This document shows positions 34,499-44,679 of a DNA stretch of 64,000 nt, one piece after another. Within the stretch, counting starts at the first letter, position 1; the number at the start of each line of letters is the position of its first letter. Made by a program: the position numbers and the translations under genes. This stretch comes from Sulfuricurvum sp. 17-40-25. GTDB lineage: Bacteria > Campylobacterota > Campylobacteria > Campylobacterales > Sulfurimonadaceae. The stretch lies in the NCBI GenBank assembly GCA_002282015.1, contig NCIJ01000002.1:310001-374000 (forward strand). Direction: 5' to 3'. The notes beneath the pieces are model-generated. The model was not told the DNA's origin and made no database searches. It worked only from the letters and a program-made list of their open reading frames with translations.

Positions 34499-35977
34499 TT
34501 AACTTCTTTTCGTTTTTAATTTTTTTTGAACTTCATCAAAAATTTTCTGTGTATGTTTAGAACTTTCATTCCCAACTTTACTCACTACTATTATAGCACC
34601 CCAAGCTGCTATAAATCCTGGCAGTAGTTCATAGAGGTCAAAGAGACCTCCGTCCAACTGCTTCCAAATGATTACCGTAAGTGAACCCGTAACCATTCCT
34701 GCTATTGCTCCTAGTCTAGTGATGTTGGGATTATATAAGGAGAGGATGATCAGTGGACCAAAAGCAGCTCCAAATCCTGCCCAAGCATACGCTACGAGCA
34801 TCAAGACACTGGAATCTTGATCCGTAGAGAGGTACCATGCAATCACAGCTATCACGATAACTGTCGCACGCCCTACCCATACCAATTCAGTGTTTGATGC
34901 CTCTTTACGTACTAGCGCATGATAAATATCACGTGTAAGCACCGATGAAGAGACCAGTAATTGTGAATCAATAGTACTCATAATAGCCGCGAGAATTGCC
35001 GCTAGTAAAAAACCGGCAATCCATGGGTTGAAGAGTAACTGGGAGAGAGTAATAAAAATTTTCTCACTGTCTTGAAGGTCTATCCCCTCAGACAATACGT
35101 ACGCAAATCCAAAAAATCCTACCGCTAAAGAGCCGATGACCGATAAGATCATCCACGTCATACCAATCGTCTTAGCCCGGTTCATCTCATCCTCATGACG
35201 AATCGACATAAAACGGACCAGAATGTGCGGCTGACCAAAATAGCCAAGCCCCCATGCCATTAATGACAAAATACCGATAAGCGAGGTTCCGCTCAATATA
35301 TCCAGTTTAGCAGGGTCAACAGATTCAATAAGGGCTAACCCTTCGCTAATACCACCAATATGCATGATCACTACAATAGGGGTAATGACCAAAGCCAGCA
35401 TCATCAAAATACCCTGAATAAAATCAGTCCAGCTTACAGCGTTATACCCTCCTAAAAAAGTATAGGAGACAATGATAACACTACCAACCAGAAGAGATGT
35501 AGAGTAATCAAGGTGAAAGGTTGCTTCAAACAGTTTGGCACCACCGACAAGACCAGACGAGGTATAGAGAGTATAAAACACCAATATTACGACCGCAGTA
35601 ACAATTCTCAACGTATTAGAATGATCTTCAAAACGGTTTGAAAAATAATCGGGGATCGTGATCGCATCGTTTAGATGATGAGTGTAAACACGCAGAGGTT
35701 TGGCAATATAATGCCAGTTCAAATACGCTCCTAAAATAAGCCCAACTGCAATCCAGCTACCGACAATTCCATCGCTGTACATCATACCTGGCAATCCCAA
35801 AAGCAGCCACCCGCTCATATCCGATGCTCCAGCACTGAGTGCAGTAACTCCAGGTCCTAATTGACGTCCTCCAAGAACAAAATCACTGAGATCGTTGGTC
35901 TTGAAATAAAAATAAAGTCCTATCCCTACCATGACAAGCATGTAAAGGGTAAATGATATAAGTACCGGTGTTTCCAT
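34499..35977 (-). CDS. putP: Sodium/proline symporter
   Basis: A 492-residue sodium:solute symporter with about 13 membrane segments and the PutP signatures LGGRQLGPGVTALSAGASDM, GWLLLGLPG and AYAWAGFGAAFGP. Imports proline with Na+, for osmoprotection or as a nutrient. No proline dehydrogenase gene lies nearby, which leans toward osmoprotection. GGAG ribosome site before the ATG. First gene of the putP-proB unit. Confidence 0.93.
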   Translation of the reverse strand: METPVLISFTLYMLVMVGIGLYFYFKTNDLSDFVLGGRQLGPGVTALSAGASDMSGWLLLGLPGMMYSDGIVGSWIAVGLILGAYLNWHYIAKPLRVYTHHLNDAITIPDYFSNRFEDHSNTLRIVTAVVILVFYTLYTSSGLVGGAKLFEATFHLDYSTSLLVGSVIIVSYTFLGGYNAVSWTDFIQGILMMLALVITPIVVIMHIGGISEGLALIESVDPAKLDILSGTSLIGILSLMAWGLGYFGQPHILVRFMSIRHEDEMNRAKTIGMTWMILSVIGSLAVGFFGFAYVLSEGIDLQDSEKIFITLSQLLFNPWIAGFLLAAILAAIMSTIDSQLLVSSSVLTRDIYHALVRKEASNTELVWVGRATVIVIAVIAWYLSTDQDSSVLMLVAYAWAGFGAAFGPLIILSLYNPNITRLGAIAGMVTGSLTVIIWKQLDGGLFDLYELLPGFIAAWGAIIVVSKVGNESSKHTQKIFDEVQKKLKTKRS

Positions 35978-36034
35978 TGTTTTTTGCTCCTTTTATTTCA
36001 AGCTCTTTTTAGAACTCTGTTTATTATGGAATTT

Positions 36035-36889
36035 TTACGCTATCGCCTCTTTAAACTCTTTTGAGTCTTTGATCCGATCAAATGACGGTTCATTGACAAT
36101 ATCATCTCGTAGATTTGGATTTTTATGCAATGCTGTTTTCAAATCCATAATAGCATCACTACGATTATCCAGTTTTGCATTCGCACACGCACGTTGCCAA
36201 TAGGCATACCCGTAATCAGCATCAATTTCGATCGCTTTATTACTCAAATTAAGTGCCCATTCATACTCATCCAAATCCAATACGGCATCCGCTTTATACG
36301 CATAAGCTTCTGCATCGTCATTATTGACCTTTAATATCTCATCATAGACTTCGATCTTGGACTGCAAATTGGTTTCCAAGTTTGCACGCATCCATAGCGA
36401 ATGACTTAGTTGTGTATTATAGATTCTATTTTGATTAGCCAATATTTTTTTCGACTGATCGGTCAGACGCTGTTGGAGCAGCTCAAGCTCTTCATTGTAC
36501 TTTTTCGTAATCTGTTCGACACGCACTTCAATGATCTCTTCTGTCTTTTGACGAATATCTCGAAGGGAATTCCACCCTGCAAAGATTAAAAAAGACGTTG
36601 CCCCTGCGATAATATAAAAGATATTGCCGACAGTATCCGTAATATAGCGAGCAGCACGATCTGTTTGGGTTACTTCAGCCTTTGCGATACGCTTTTCAAC
36701 ATCACTGCGAATTCTCTGATTGTCCATTCGGACTTCTTTAAGTTCATCCAAAATATAGCGCTCAATAAGCGGTTCATACATAGGTTTTTGAATAGTGTCA
36801 ACGGTTTTAGAATCTGAAGCTTGAATGTTTGATGTTAACAATAATGCGAGAATAGCCAAGAGTTTAAACATTTTTATATAATCCATCAT
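36035..36889 (-). CDS. Membrane TPR protein with coiled coil
   Basis: A 284-residue protein: signal-like N-terminus (LAILALLLTSNIQAS), a charged stretch, one membrane segment (about residues 88-107, IFYIIAGATSFLIFAGW), a coiled coil (about 115-160), then TPR repeats (about 175-275, with AYAYKADAVLDL and AYWQRACANAKL). Function unknown, probably a protein-binding scaffold. Begins 3 nt after nhaD and is probably co-transcribed with it. Confidence 0.72.
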   Translation of the reverse strand: MMDYIKMFKLLAILALLLTSNIQASDSKTVDTIQKPMYEPLIERYILDELKEVRMDNQRIRSDVEKRIAKAEVTQTDRAARYITDTVGNIFYIIAGATSFLIFAGWNSLRDIRQKTEEIIEVRVEQITKKYNEELELLQQRLTDQSKKILANQNRIYNTQLSHSLWMRANLETNLQSKIEVYDEILKVNNDDAEAYAYKADAVLDLDEYEWALNLSNKAIEIDADYGYAYWQRACANAKLDNRSDAIMDLKTALHKNPNLRDDIVNEPSFDRIKDSKEFKEAIA

Positions 36890-36892
36890 AGT

Positions 36893-38218
36893 CTAATAAA
36901 CACCTAAAACCATAAATTGGAAATACCAAATACTAATAGATACACCGTAACCAACCAAAACTGTCCAAGCAAGTTTCACATGAGCAGAGAATGTGTAAAT
37001 ACCACGCATTCTGCCCATAACACCAACCCCAGCAGCACTTCCAAAACTGATCAGTGATCCGCCAATACCTGCGGTAAGGGTCAATAGCATCCATTGTGCA
37101 TGGTCAATAGCAGGGTTAGCTTTTAGCACTGCGGACATGACCGGTACATTATCAATAATAGCAGAGACAAAACCAATACCTATATTGACATACATTGGAT
37201 CATACGCATCATATAGTTGTGAAATATAATTTAAAAATCCGGCAAAATAAAGAGCACCAACTGCTGCCAAAATACCAAAGAAAAAGAGAAGCGTATTGTT
37301 TTCGATTTTACTGATGGATTTGAAGATATTAACATCCTGTTTATGACGTCGCTGCAGACTGTGTATGTACAACTTCAAAACAGAAAGTCCAAACAGCATC
37401 CCCCACATTGGAGGTAAATGCATCACCTGTTTAGCAATCACCGACATAATGATGGTTGCGATTCCAATCCCGATAATAACTTTTCCACCTTTGAGAATCT
37501 CAATTTTTTCAGCAAGTTGGGGATCACCATCTTTATTGGGATCCAGATCAGGTACATAGCGTACCAATAAATACGCCGTAACCAGCCACCCTATAAACGA
37601 TGCTGGGAAAAGATATAAAAAGTCTGCAAACTGCCCCTTATGTGCTGTCCATGCCATAAGTGTTGTGATATCCCCAAACGGACTCCATGCACCACCTGCG
37701 TTCGCAGCAACAACCACATTGATCGCACTAGGAACCAAAAAGGCCTTGTCTTTTCGCTCAATTGTCACTAACACCGTGGAAAGGATGAGAGCTGTTGTCA
37801 GATTGTCCGCAATCGGAGAGATAAAAAAGGCTAAAAATCCTGTAATCCAAAACAATTCTCGATAAGAGTATCCCTTGGCGATTAACTTACCCTTGAGTGC
37901 ATTAAACACTCCTCTCTCGATCAGCGCTTCAACAAAGGTCATCGCAACAAATAAGAAGAAAAATATCTCCGCAATCTCATAAACTAAATGGGTAATTTCC
38001 CTCGTAAAGGGGAGAAAGTTTAGGCCATAAAATGCATAGAATCCCCCGATAAGGATAAACATAAATGTTCCAATTAATAATGCGGGTTTGGACTTATCCA
38101 AATGATATTTATCTTCCATCGCAATGAAGTAATATCCGATGATAAAAATGAGCAGCAACATCCAGCCAAATGGATGTGTTGACAGATCAATTCCGTCTAA
38201 TGCTATGGGTTTAACCAC
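36893..38218 (-). CDS. nhaD: Na+/H+ antiporter NhaD
   Basis: A 441-residue transporter with about 12 membrane segments and the family blocks FISPIADNLTTALILSTVL, ANAGGAWSPFGDITTLMAW and GFVSAIIDNVPVMSAVL. It expels Na+ in exchange for H+. Monocistronic or with the TPR gene behind it; GGAG-type ribosome site upstream. Fits the surrounding Na+ and osmotic genes. Confidence 0.93.
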   Translation of the reverse strand: MVKPIALDGIDLSTHPFGWMLLLIFIIGYYFIAMEDKYHLDKSKPALLIGTFMFILIGGFYAFYGLNFLPFTREITHLVYEIAEIFFFLFVAMTFVEALIERGVFNALKGKLIAKGYSYRELFWITGFLAFFISPIADNLTTALILSTVLVTIERKDKAFLVPSAINVVVAANAGGAWSPFGDITTLMAWTAHKGQFADFLYLFPASFIGWLVTAYLLVRYVPDLDPNKDGDPQLAEKIEILKGGKVIIGIGIATIIMSVIAKQVMHLPPMWGMLFGLSVLKLYIHSLQRRHKQDVNIFKSISKIENNTLLFFFGILAAVGALYFAGFLNYISQLYDAYDPMYVNIGIGFVSAIIDNVPVMSAVLKANPAIDHAQWMLLTLTAGIGGSLISFGSAAGVGVMGRMRGIYTFSAHVKLAWTVLVGYGVSISIWYFQFMVLGVY

Positions 38219-38310
38219 CTATTTCTCCTTTTTTTAGTAAAAATTCACTAATTATGATCCTATTAGTATAATACACAAAAGTAAACATAAAGCCCTATTT
38301 TATTGCCTTC

Positions 38311-38354
38311 TTGACAATATAGGCTTAATTTTCTGAATAATATTGTATTATAAT
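38311..38354 (+). promoter_or_regulatory. Putative sigma-70 promoter of the DUF389 gene
   Basis: TTGACA at 38311-38316 is followed 17 nt later by TGAATA, and a stronger TATAAT lies at 38349-38354. Which -10 is used cannot be told; the phylum often uses -10 elements with weak -35. An AAGGA ribosome site follows 9 nt before the gene start. Confidence 0.45.
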
Positions 38355-38391
38355 ATAACTAACGCATATAACTTTCTAAGGATTAAGCAAT

Positions 38392-39756
38392 ATGACAAGC
38401 CTTGAAGAACACCGTTTTTGGATTAAAGCAAAAGAAATTTTTCGTGATATGTTAAGCCTCACTGAGGATAAAGCCGACGATGATGTGATTGATGACCGTA
38501 TTCGCGGGGATGTCCATATGAAGGGGGCTAACCTCTGGATTTTGATGTTTGCTATTCTCGTCGCATCCATCGGTCTAAATGTCAACTCAACCGCTGTTAT
38601 TATCGGTGCCATGTTGATCTCACCTCTTATGGGACCTATTATGGGTATCGGATACGGTGCCGGGATTAATGATTTTTCGTTACTGCGCAGTTCATTTAAA
38701 AATTTATCCATTGCAACCCTTATTGGACTTCTTACTTCCACCCTTTATTTTCTGATCTCACCTTTAGATATAGCCCAGTCAGAACTCTTGTCACGTACTA
38801 CCCCAACGGTATGGGACGTTATGATAGGACTATTTGGCGGATTAGCGGGGATCGTTGCTGCAACGCGTAAAGAAAAAAGTAACGTCATACCGGGTGTTGC
38901 AATCGCGACCGCACTTATGCCACCTTTATGTACCGCAGGGTTTGGATTGGCGCTGGGAAATTGGAGCTACTTTTTTGGTGCTTTTTATCTTTATACTATC
39001 AACTCTGTTTTTATCGCGCTGGCTTCATTTTTGATTGTTCGACTTTTTAATCTCAGTGAAAAAAAATACGTTGATCCCCAAACGGCCAAAAAAGCGCAAC
39101 GATATATCGCTATTATCGTCATCGTAACCATTCTTCCCAGCTCATATTTGGCCTATCATCTTGTTGAGGACCAGCTGTTTAAAGCTAAATCAAATAGCTT
39201 TGTTACTGAACATCTTCAATTTAAAAATACCGATGTTGCTCAAGTCAAAATAGATCCTAAGAACCGTATTATCAAAGTCTTTTTAATCGGGGATCATGTC
39301 CCTAAGGGAGAGTTAGATCATATCAGTATGCGTATGATCAGTGCTGGATTAGACAATGCAAAGCTAAAGGTTTATCAAAACGGTGAACGTGATGATGTCG
39401 ATGTCAGAACCTTAAAAGCTGATATAGTGACGGATTTGTATAAAAATACCAAAGCAGACTTAGACAATAAAGCAAAAGAAGTGGCAACACTCAAAGAACA
39501 GATTCGTCTTCTCTCCAGTGATCGTGAATATTATACAGCTGTTCCCAATGAACTAGAAACACTTTTTCCAAAAGTCAGAAATGTTATCCTATCCCGAAAT
39601 TATGATTCTTCTGCGCTTGATCGTAACCGTAGCGTAAACCGTTTGATCCTCAACGCAGACAGTAAAAAACGGCTTACTCGAAGTGAACAACAAAAGATCG
39701 AAACATGGCTAAAAATGAGAACTAAATCGGATAATGTCAAACTGATTGTTCGGTAG
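38392..39756 (+). CDS. DUF389 membrane protein
   Basis: A 454-residue protein. The membrane part (about residues 45-245) carries the DUF389 signatures NSTAVIIGAMLISPLMGPIM and IATALMPPLCTAGFGLALG, followed by a soluble C-terminal region of about 200 residues with a coiled-coil-like stretch. The family's transport role is unknown. First of three plus-strand genes with a P-type ATPase and an MscS channel, 25 nt before the ATPase gene. Confidence 0.82.
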   Translation: MTSLEEHRFWIKAKEIFRDMLSLTEDKADDDVIDDRIRGDVHMKGANLWILMFAILVASIGLNVNSTAVIIGAMLISPLMGPIMGIGYGAGINDFSLLRSSFKNLSIATLIGLLTSTLYFLISPLDIAQSELLSRTTPTVWDVMIGLFGGLAGIVAATRKEKSNVIPGVAIATALMPPLCTAGFGLALGNWSYFFGAFYLYTINSVFIALASFLIVRLFNLSEKKYVDPQTAKKAQRYIAIIVIVTILPSSYLAYHLVEDQLFKAKSNSFVTEHLQFKNTDVAQVKIDPKNRIIKVFLIGDHVPKGELDHISMRMISAGLDNAKLKVYQNGERDDVDVRTLKADIVTDLYKNTKADLDNKAKEVATLKEQIRLLSSDREYYTAVPNELETLFPKVRNVILSRNYDSSALDRNRSVNRLILNADSKKRLTRSEQQKIETWLKMRTKSDNVKLIVR

Positions 39757-39781
39757 AAAAACTTAAGGAGATCATACATAT

Positions 39782-42358
39782 ATGCAAGCATCCATAGAAG
39801 CTCCCCATTCAAAAACACCTGAGGAACTCTATCTTTTACTCGACAGTTCCCCATCTGGGGTTGAAGCATCCTCTGCACTACAACGTCAACGTCTTTATGG
39901 ACGTAATCTTCTAAAAGATGAACAACGCTCTTATTTAGCCATTTTCATAAGCCAATTTATGAGTCCTATTGTCCTAATTTTAATCATTGCGGCACTCTTA
40001 TCCTTAGCAATGGGACACACTACTGACAGTATGATTATTATTGGAATACTGGTAATCAACAGTTTATTGGGTTTCGTTCAAGAATACCGTGCTGAAACAT
40101 CGATACGTGCTCTTAAAAAACTCACTGAAACCCATGTCCGTGTACTGCGTATGGGAATGGAAGCCCTTATACCTTCAGATGACCTCGTCCCTGGAGATGT
40201 GGTGTTTTTAGGAGAAGGGGACCTTGTTTCAGCGGACATCAGGCTCATTGAATCACATGCTTTACAAGCCGATGAAGCAACCCTAACGGGAGAATCTATC
40301 CCCAGTAACAAACAGTCTCTCCAACTTCTGCATGCAGATGCCCTTCCCTATGAGAGGAGTAATATGCTCTTTTCAGGAACGCATATACTCAAAGGGGTTG
40401 CTACGGGTATTGTCACAGCAACTGGAGAGCATACCTATTTAGCCACCATTGCAAAAAGTGCGCAAGAGAAATCACCCCATTCTCCCCTCACTCGATCCTT
40501 AGCTATTTTTTCTAAACGTCTAATTATTATTTTAATCGCTATTTTATTCATTGTCGGGATCATCGGATTGCAACAGGGGCGAAGTACTGAAGAGATAACG
40601 TCAATCTTGATTGCAGAACTGGTCTCTGCCGTCCCTGAAGGGCTGGCGATTGTCGTAACCTTGATTCTGGCATTGGGAGCCTACCGTCTCAGTCGTCATA
40701 AAGTTCTGGTTCGTCATCTTCCCAGTGTAGAATCATTGGGAAGTGCCTCGGTGATAGCTACGGATAAAACGGGCACTATCACCGAAGGATTTTTATCCGT
40801 TTCCACAATAGAAGCGCTGGACCAAGAGGGCCTAAAAATGTGTGCTGCTTTGTGTAACGACGCGACAGCCCAACACGGAGACTCAGTGGATATGGCATTG
40901 GTACGTTGGATTAACGATGAGTACAGCATCCTACGAGATAACAATCCACGTGTTTTTTATCATCCTTTTGATCCTACAACCAGACTGATGGCTACCGTCA
41001 ATCAAAATGAAAGTACAGAACGTCTCTATATCAAAGGAGCCTATGAAGCGCTCCTAGCACTATCTCAAAATAACTCTGAAGAACTAGAACAGCTCCGTAA
41101 TGCCCATGATACGATGGCATTACAGGGATTACGCGTTTTAGCTTTCGGTATCAGTGATGAAAAATGGGAAGACCCCGCACAGTGGACTATTCGTCTTGTA
41201 GGTTTGATCGGTTTTGCAGATGCCGCAAAGAGTGGTGTAGCAGATGCTGTTCAACAAGCTAAAGAAGCAGGGATACGCGTAATCATGGTAACGGGAGATA
41301 ATCCCCTAACTGCACAAGTCATCGCGAAAGAAGTGGGTATTTGGCAAGAAGGAGATACTGTTCTCAATGGCCATGATATCGAAGGTATGGATGATGAACA
41401 GCTTCAACACATCCTCCAAACATGTACGGTAGCCGCACGTGCACTACCTGAGCACAAATACCGAATTGTCAAGCTTCTCCAAGCAAAAGGTGAGATTGTC
41501 GCCGTCACGGGTGATGGGGTCAACGATGTACCTGCCCTCAAAGCAGCTGATTTGGGAATTGCGATGGGTAATGGAAGCGAGGCCGCAAAATCGACTTCCA
41601 AAATGGTGATTACGGATAATAATCTAGGCGTTATCGTCGATGCCATACGCCAGGGAAGGATTATCGCAGCTAACCTTCGTAAAGTTATCTTTTATCTTGT
41701 CGCTACGTGTTTTGATGAAATCATTATTATTAGCGGCGCCATAATAATGGGACTTCCTCTCCCAATTCATCCAACACAGATCTTATGGGTCAATATTGTT
41801 ACTGACGGAGTCACCGATAAAACATTTCCTATGTGCCATGAGGAAGGGAATGTGATGAAAAATACCCCTAGAAGACTTGATACACAGTTTTTTGATCGCT
41901 GGCAAATAGCAAGAATTAGCTGGGTTTCATTGGTTAACGGATTAGTAACACTCGCTGTTTTCATCCACCTTCTTGACACTGGACACACCTATGAATCTGC
42001 CCTAACAGTATCATTTTGTATCATTGTCACATCCCAATGGGTAAATGGCATCCTGGCTCAAAAAGAAGAAGAGCCTTTTTTTCTTAATATACGTCGCAGT
42101 CTGACGATCAATCCATGGATATGGGTTGGGATAAGCATCGGTATCGTACTTCAAGGTATTGCCTTATATGTAGTTCCACAGTGGTTCCATGCTATACCTC
42201 CTAACAAAGAGATGTTGATCTATATTGGTATTTCTACGGCCATTGTATTTCTCTTGATTGAAGCTTATAAGTGGGGTGAATGGGCGTTAAAAAAATCCAT
42301 CGCGAATGCCAAAAGCATTAGCTATAATGCCGATCAAAATACCCAAAGGGCAGTTTAA
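39782..42358 (+). CDS. P-type cation-transporting ATPase (P2 type)
   Basis: An 858-residue pump. Motifs: actuator LTGES (168-172), membrane motif VPEGLAIVV at about 284-292 in place of the usual PEGLP, phosphorylated Asp328 in DKTGT, and TGDGVNDVPALKAADLG. The layout fits the P2 group (Ca2+, or Na+/K+-like ions); the ion is not clear because PEGL is followed by Ala. Its stop overlaps the mscS start by 1 nt (TAATG). AAGGAG ribosome site. Confidence 0.9.
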   Translation: MQASIEAPHSKTPEELYLLLDSSPSGVEASSALQRQRLYGRNLLKDEQRSYLAIFISQFMSPIVLILIIAALLSLAMGHTTDSMIIIGILVINSLLGFVQEYRAETSIRALKKLTETHVRVLRMGMEALIPSDDLVPGDVVFLGEGDLVSADIRLIESHALQADEATLTGESIPSNKQSLQLLHADALPYERSNMLFSGTHILKGVATGIVTATGEHTYLATIAKSAQEKSPHSPLTRSLAIFSKRLIIILIAILFIVGIIGLQQGRSTEEITSILIAELVSAVPEGLAIVVTLILALGAYRLSRHKVLVRHLPSVESLGSASVIATDKTGTITEGFLSVSTIEALDQEGLKMCAALCNDATAQHGDSVDMALVRWINDEYSILRDNNPRVFYHPFDPTTRLMATVNQNESTERLYIKGAYEALLALSQNNSEELEQLRNAHDTMALQGLRVLAFGISDEKWEDPAQWTIRLVGLIGFADAAKSGVADAVQQAKEAGIRVIMVTGDNPLTAQVIAKEVGIWQEGDTVLNGHDIEGMDDEQLQHILQTCTVAARALPEHKYRIVKLLQAKGEIVAVTGDGVNDVPALKAADLGIAMGNGSEAAKSTSKMVITDNNLGVIVDAIRQGRIIAANLRKVIFYLVATCFDEIIIISGAIIMGLPLPIHPTQILWVNIVTDGVTDKTFPMCHEEGNVMKNTPRRLDTQFFDRWQIARISWVSLVNGLVTLAVFIHLLDTGHTYESALTVSFCIIVTSQWVNGILAQKEEEPFFLNIRRSLTINPWIWVGISIGIVLQGIALYVVPQWFHAIPPNKEMLIYIGISTAIVFLLIEAYKWGEWALKKSIANAKSISYNADQNTQRAV

Positions 42359-44274
42359 TGAAAGCTTTTATCTTACTATTTTTCATTTTAATGGCTATTG
42401 CACAAGGCCTTAGTACATCCAATATAGCTTCCGAAACAGATAGCTCGTCTCCAACAGGCTATCCAGTAACCTTATATGGAAAAAAAGTTCTCACTATCTA
42501 TGCTCCATTGGGCGTATTTTCAGCTCAACAAAGAGCTGAACAAATTACCAATACCTTAAATGAGATTTCCAAAAAAAATGATTTTGACCCTTCACATTTG
42601 ATTGTTATGTGTAAAAGCAGCGATTGCTTGATCCGCTACGGTACCACATCCATTATGGCGGTAACAGCAGACGATGCAAACTACAGCCATAAAGATCTTC
42701 GAGAATTTAGCGATCAAACGGTAACATTATTACAAGACAGACTTCAAAACGAGCATGCTTCTCATAAAATAGAATATATATTTCGTCAAGTCGGCATAGT
42801 AGCTGGAATGCTAGTTGCGCTTGTAGCATTTCTATTTCTTCTCGAAAAGATTTTCAGCTACCTTTATAAAAGAGTAGGAAGCTCTTCTCTTTTCAAAACC
42901 CTTACATTCCGTAAATTTGAGATTATTCATGGTGAGACGCTTCGCTCTTTAACCATTACCATTACAAAGTTTACTCGCATCTCTTTGGGACTTCTATCCA
43001 TATACTACTTTATGGTAACCAGTTTTACCTTATTACCGTGGACACAGGAATTTGATGCCAAACCCCTTTTACAAAAAGTCATGTGGGCCATTTTTTCAAC
43101 CCTGATTGCCTTGTTTCTTATTCGTAGCAGTAGCATACTGCATATCACTCTTCTACGTAAACTCATGGAATTAAAAAAGACCTTTTTTAAACCTATAGAG
43201 CTGGGTGGATTGATCATAATATCCGTTCAAAAAGAGATGGAACTGCTCACGTTAATGGCGAAAGTAGTGATGTTTACCTTTGTGATATTTGTAGCTTATA
43301 GCTATATCACTTTTCTCTTTAGCTTATTTGATTTTACCAAAACTTGGGCAGATACACTCATCACCTATGTTATGACACCTATCAAAGTCGTTATTAGTGC
43401 TATTATTGCCTTTATTCCTAATATTTTTTACATTTTCATTATCGTCTATGTGTTTCGATATCTGCTTAAAATGGTTCATTACTTTTTCTCTGAAATAGAT
43501 AATGGAAATCTAAAATTTGAAGGTTTTTATCACGAGTTGGCACTGCCTACTTATGGGGTAATCCGTGTCATGATCATCATCTTTGCAGCGATTGTTATTT
43601 TTCCCTATCTTCCGGGATCAAATTCTCCCTTTTTCCAAGGAATATCTATTTTTATGGGATTATTGCTCTCTATGGGTTCGTCTTCAGCCATTGCCAACAT
43701 CGTTGCAGGGATTGTACTGATCTATATGCGTCCTTTTAAAATCGGGGATCGTGTTAAGATCGCAGATACCATAGGAGATGTAGTCGAAAAAAACTTTTTG
43801 GTAACTCGAATACGTACCATTAAAAATGCCGATATTACAATTCCAAATTCATTAGTACTTGGCGGTCATATAATCAATTACAGCTCAAGCACAAAAGATG
43901 CCGGTCTGATTCTTAACACCACCGTTACCATTGGCTATGATGTACCCTGGAAAGACGTTCATGCATTACTGATCAATGCTGCAAAAGTAACAGACGATAT
44001 TTTACAGCAACCTGCACCCTTTGTCTTGCAAACATCGTTGGATGATTTTTATGTCTCATATGAGCTCAATGCTTACACCGATAAACCCGGTAAGATGGCA
44101 CGTACCTATTCTGATTTACACTCAGCAATCCAAGATCGCTTTAATGAAGCTGGAGTTGAGATCATGTCTCCACATTACGGTACATTACGCGATGGAAACG
44201 AGACGACTATCCCTGCTAGTTACCGTCCGCAAGGATATACTCCGCCTCCATTTGGCGTTCAGCTAAAAAACTAA
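42358..44274 (+). CDS. Large MscS-family mechanosensitive channel
   Basis: A 638-residue MscS protein with a signal peptide, a soluble periplasmic region of about 120 residues, about seven membrane segments, then the pore helix and beta domain: SMGSSSAIANIVAGIVLIYM, FKIGDRVKIADTIGDV. Being larger than the 310-residue channel upstream, it belongs to the extended MscS type. Translationally coupled to the ATPase gene. Converges on the glycine-zipper gene with 9 nt between stops. Confidence 0.9.
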   Translation: MKAFILLFFILMAIAQGLSTSNIASETDSSSPTGYPVTLYGKKVLTIYAPLGVFSAQQRAEQITNTLNEISKKNDFDPSHLIVMCKSSDCLIRYGTTSIMAVTADDANYSHKDLREFSDQTVTLLQDRLQNEHASHKIEYIFRQVGIVAGMLVALVAFLFLLEKIFSYLYKRVGSSSLFKTLTFRKFEIIHGETLRSLTITITKFTRISLGLLSIYYFMVTSFTLLPWTQEFDAKPLLQKVMWAIFSTLIALFLIRSSSILHITLLRKLMELKKTFFKPIELGGLIIISVQKEMELLTLMAKVVMFTFVIFVAYSYITFLFSLFDFTKTWADTLITYVMTPIKVVISAIIAFIPNIFYIFIIVYVFRYLLKMVHYFFSEIDNGNLKFEGFYHELALPTYGVIRVMIIIFAAIVIFPYLPGSNSPFFQGISIFMGLLLSMGSSSAIANIVAGIVLIYMRPFKIGDRVKIADTIGDVVEKNFLVTRIRTIKNADITIPNSLVLGGHIINYSSSTKDAGLILNTTVTIGYDVPWKDVHALLINAAKVTDDILQQPAPFVLQTSLDDFYVSYELNAYTDKPGKMARTYSDLHSAIQDRFNEAGVEIMSPHYGTLRDGNETTIPASYRPQGYTPPPFGVQLKN

Positions 44275-44283
44275 GAACAAACC

Positions 44284-44679
44284 TTATCTGCAATTATAAT
44301 CGTCATTACGACGATTATAACGATTATCACGGTTGTGATGCTTATGATGACGCGTATAGACTACTCGCGGTGCTTGTTGTACATAAACCGTTTGTGGCTG
44401 TACATAGTACACTCTCTGAGGTTCAACATACGTCACATAACGTCGTGGCGTGTATACACGATTGTCATAATCCTCATCATAGCTTCTGTAGTTACTATTA
44501 CTACCTATCATCGTACCGATAACCGCACCGCCAATCGTTGCCGCAGTGTTACCATCACCTCTACCGAACTGATGCCCGATCACTCCACCCATAGTTCCAC
44601 CAATTATCCCGCCAATAACATCATTAGCCACAACCACTGATGAAAATGTCAATGCCAACACCAATAGAATCTTTTTCAT
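44284..44679 (-). CDS. Glycine-zipper 2TM-like surface protein
   Basis: About 131 residues: signal peptide (KKILLVLALTFSSVVVA), then a glycine-zipper segment (GGIIGGTMGGVIGHQFGRG, about residues 22-55), then a Tyr/Arg/Val-rich tail ending in Cys-Arg. Proteins of this kind insert in or line the outer membrane; role unknown. ATG at 44679 has AAGGA 8 nt upstream; the ATG at 44688 overlaps that site. Its 5' end and upstream region are duplicated beyond the AbiE genes. Confidence 0.75.
   Translation of the reverse strand: MKKILLVLALTFSSVVVANDVIGGIIGGTMGGVIGHQFGRGDGNTAATIGGAVIGTMIGSNSNYRSYDEDYDNRVYTPRRYVTYVEPQRVYYVQPQTVYVQQAPRVVYTRHHKHHNRDNRYNRRNDDYNCR
44294..44320. terminator. 11-bp perfect inverted repeat at a convergent gene end
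   Basis: TTATAATCGTC and GACGATTATAA pair perfectly around ATTAC. It lies inside the last codons of the glycine-zipper gene and 20 nt past the mscS stop, so it could end the mscS transcript. There is no T-run on either side, so a protein-binding or mRNA-end stabilising role is as likely. Confidence 0.35.
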
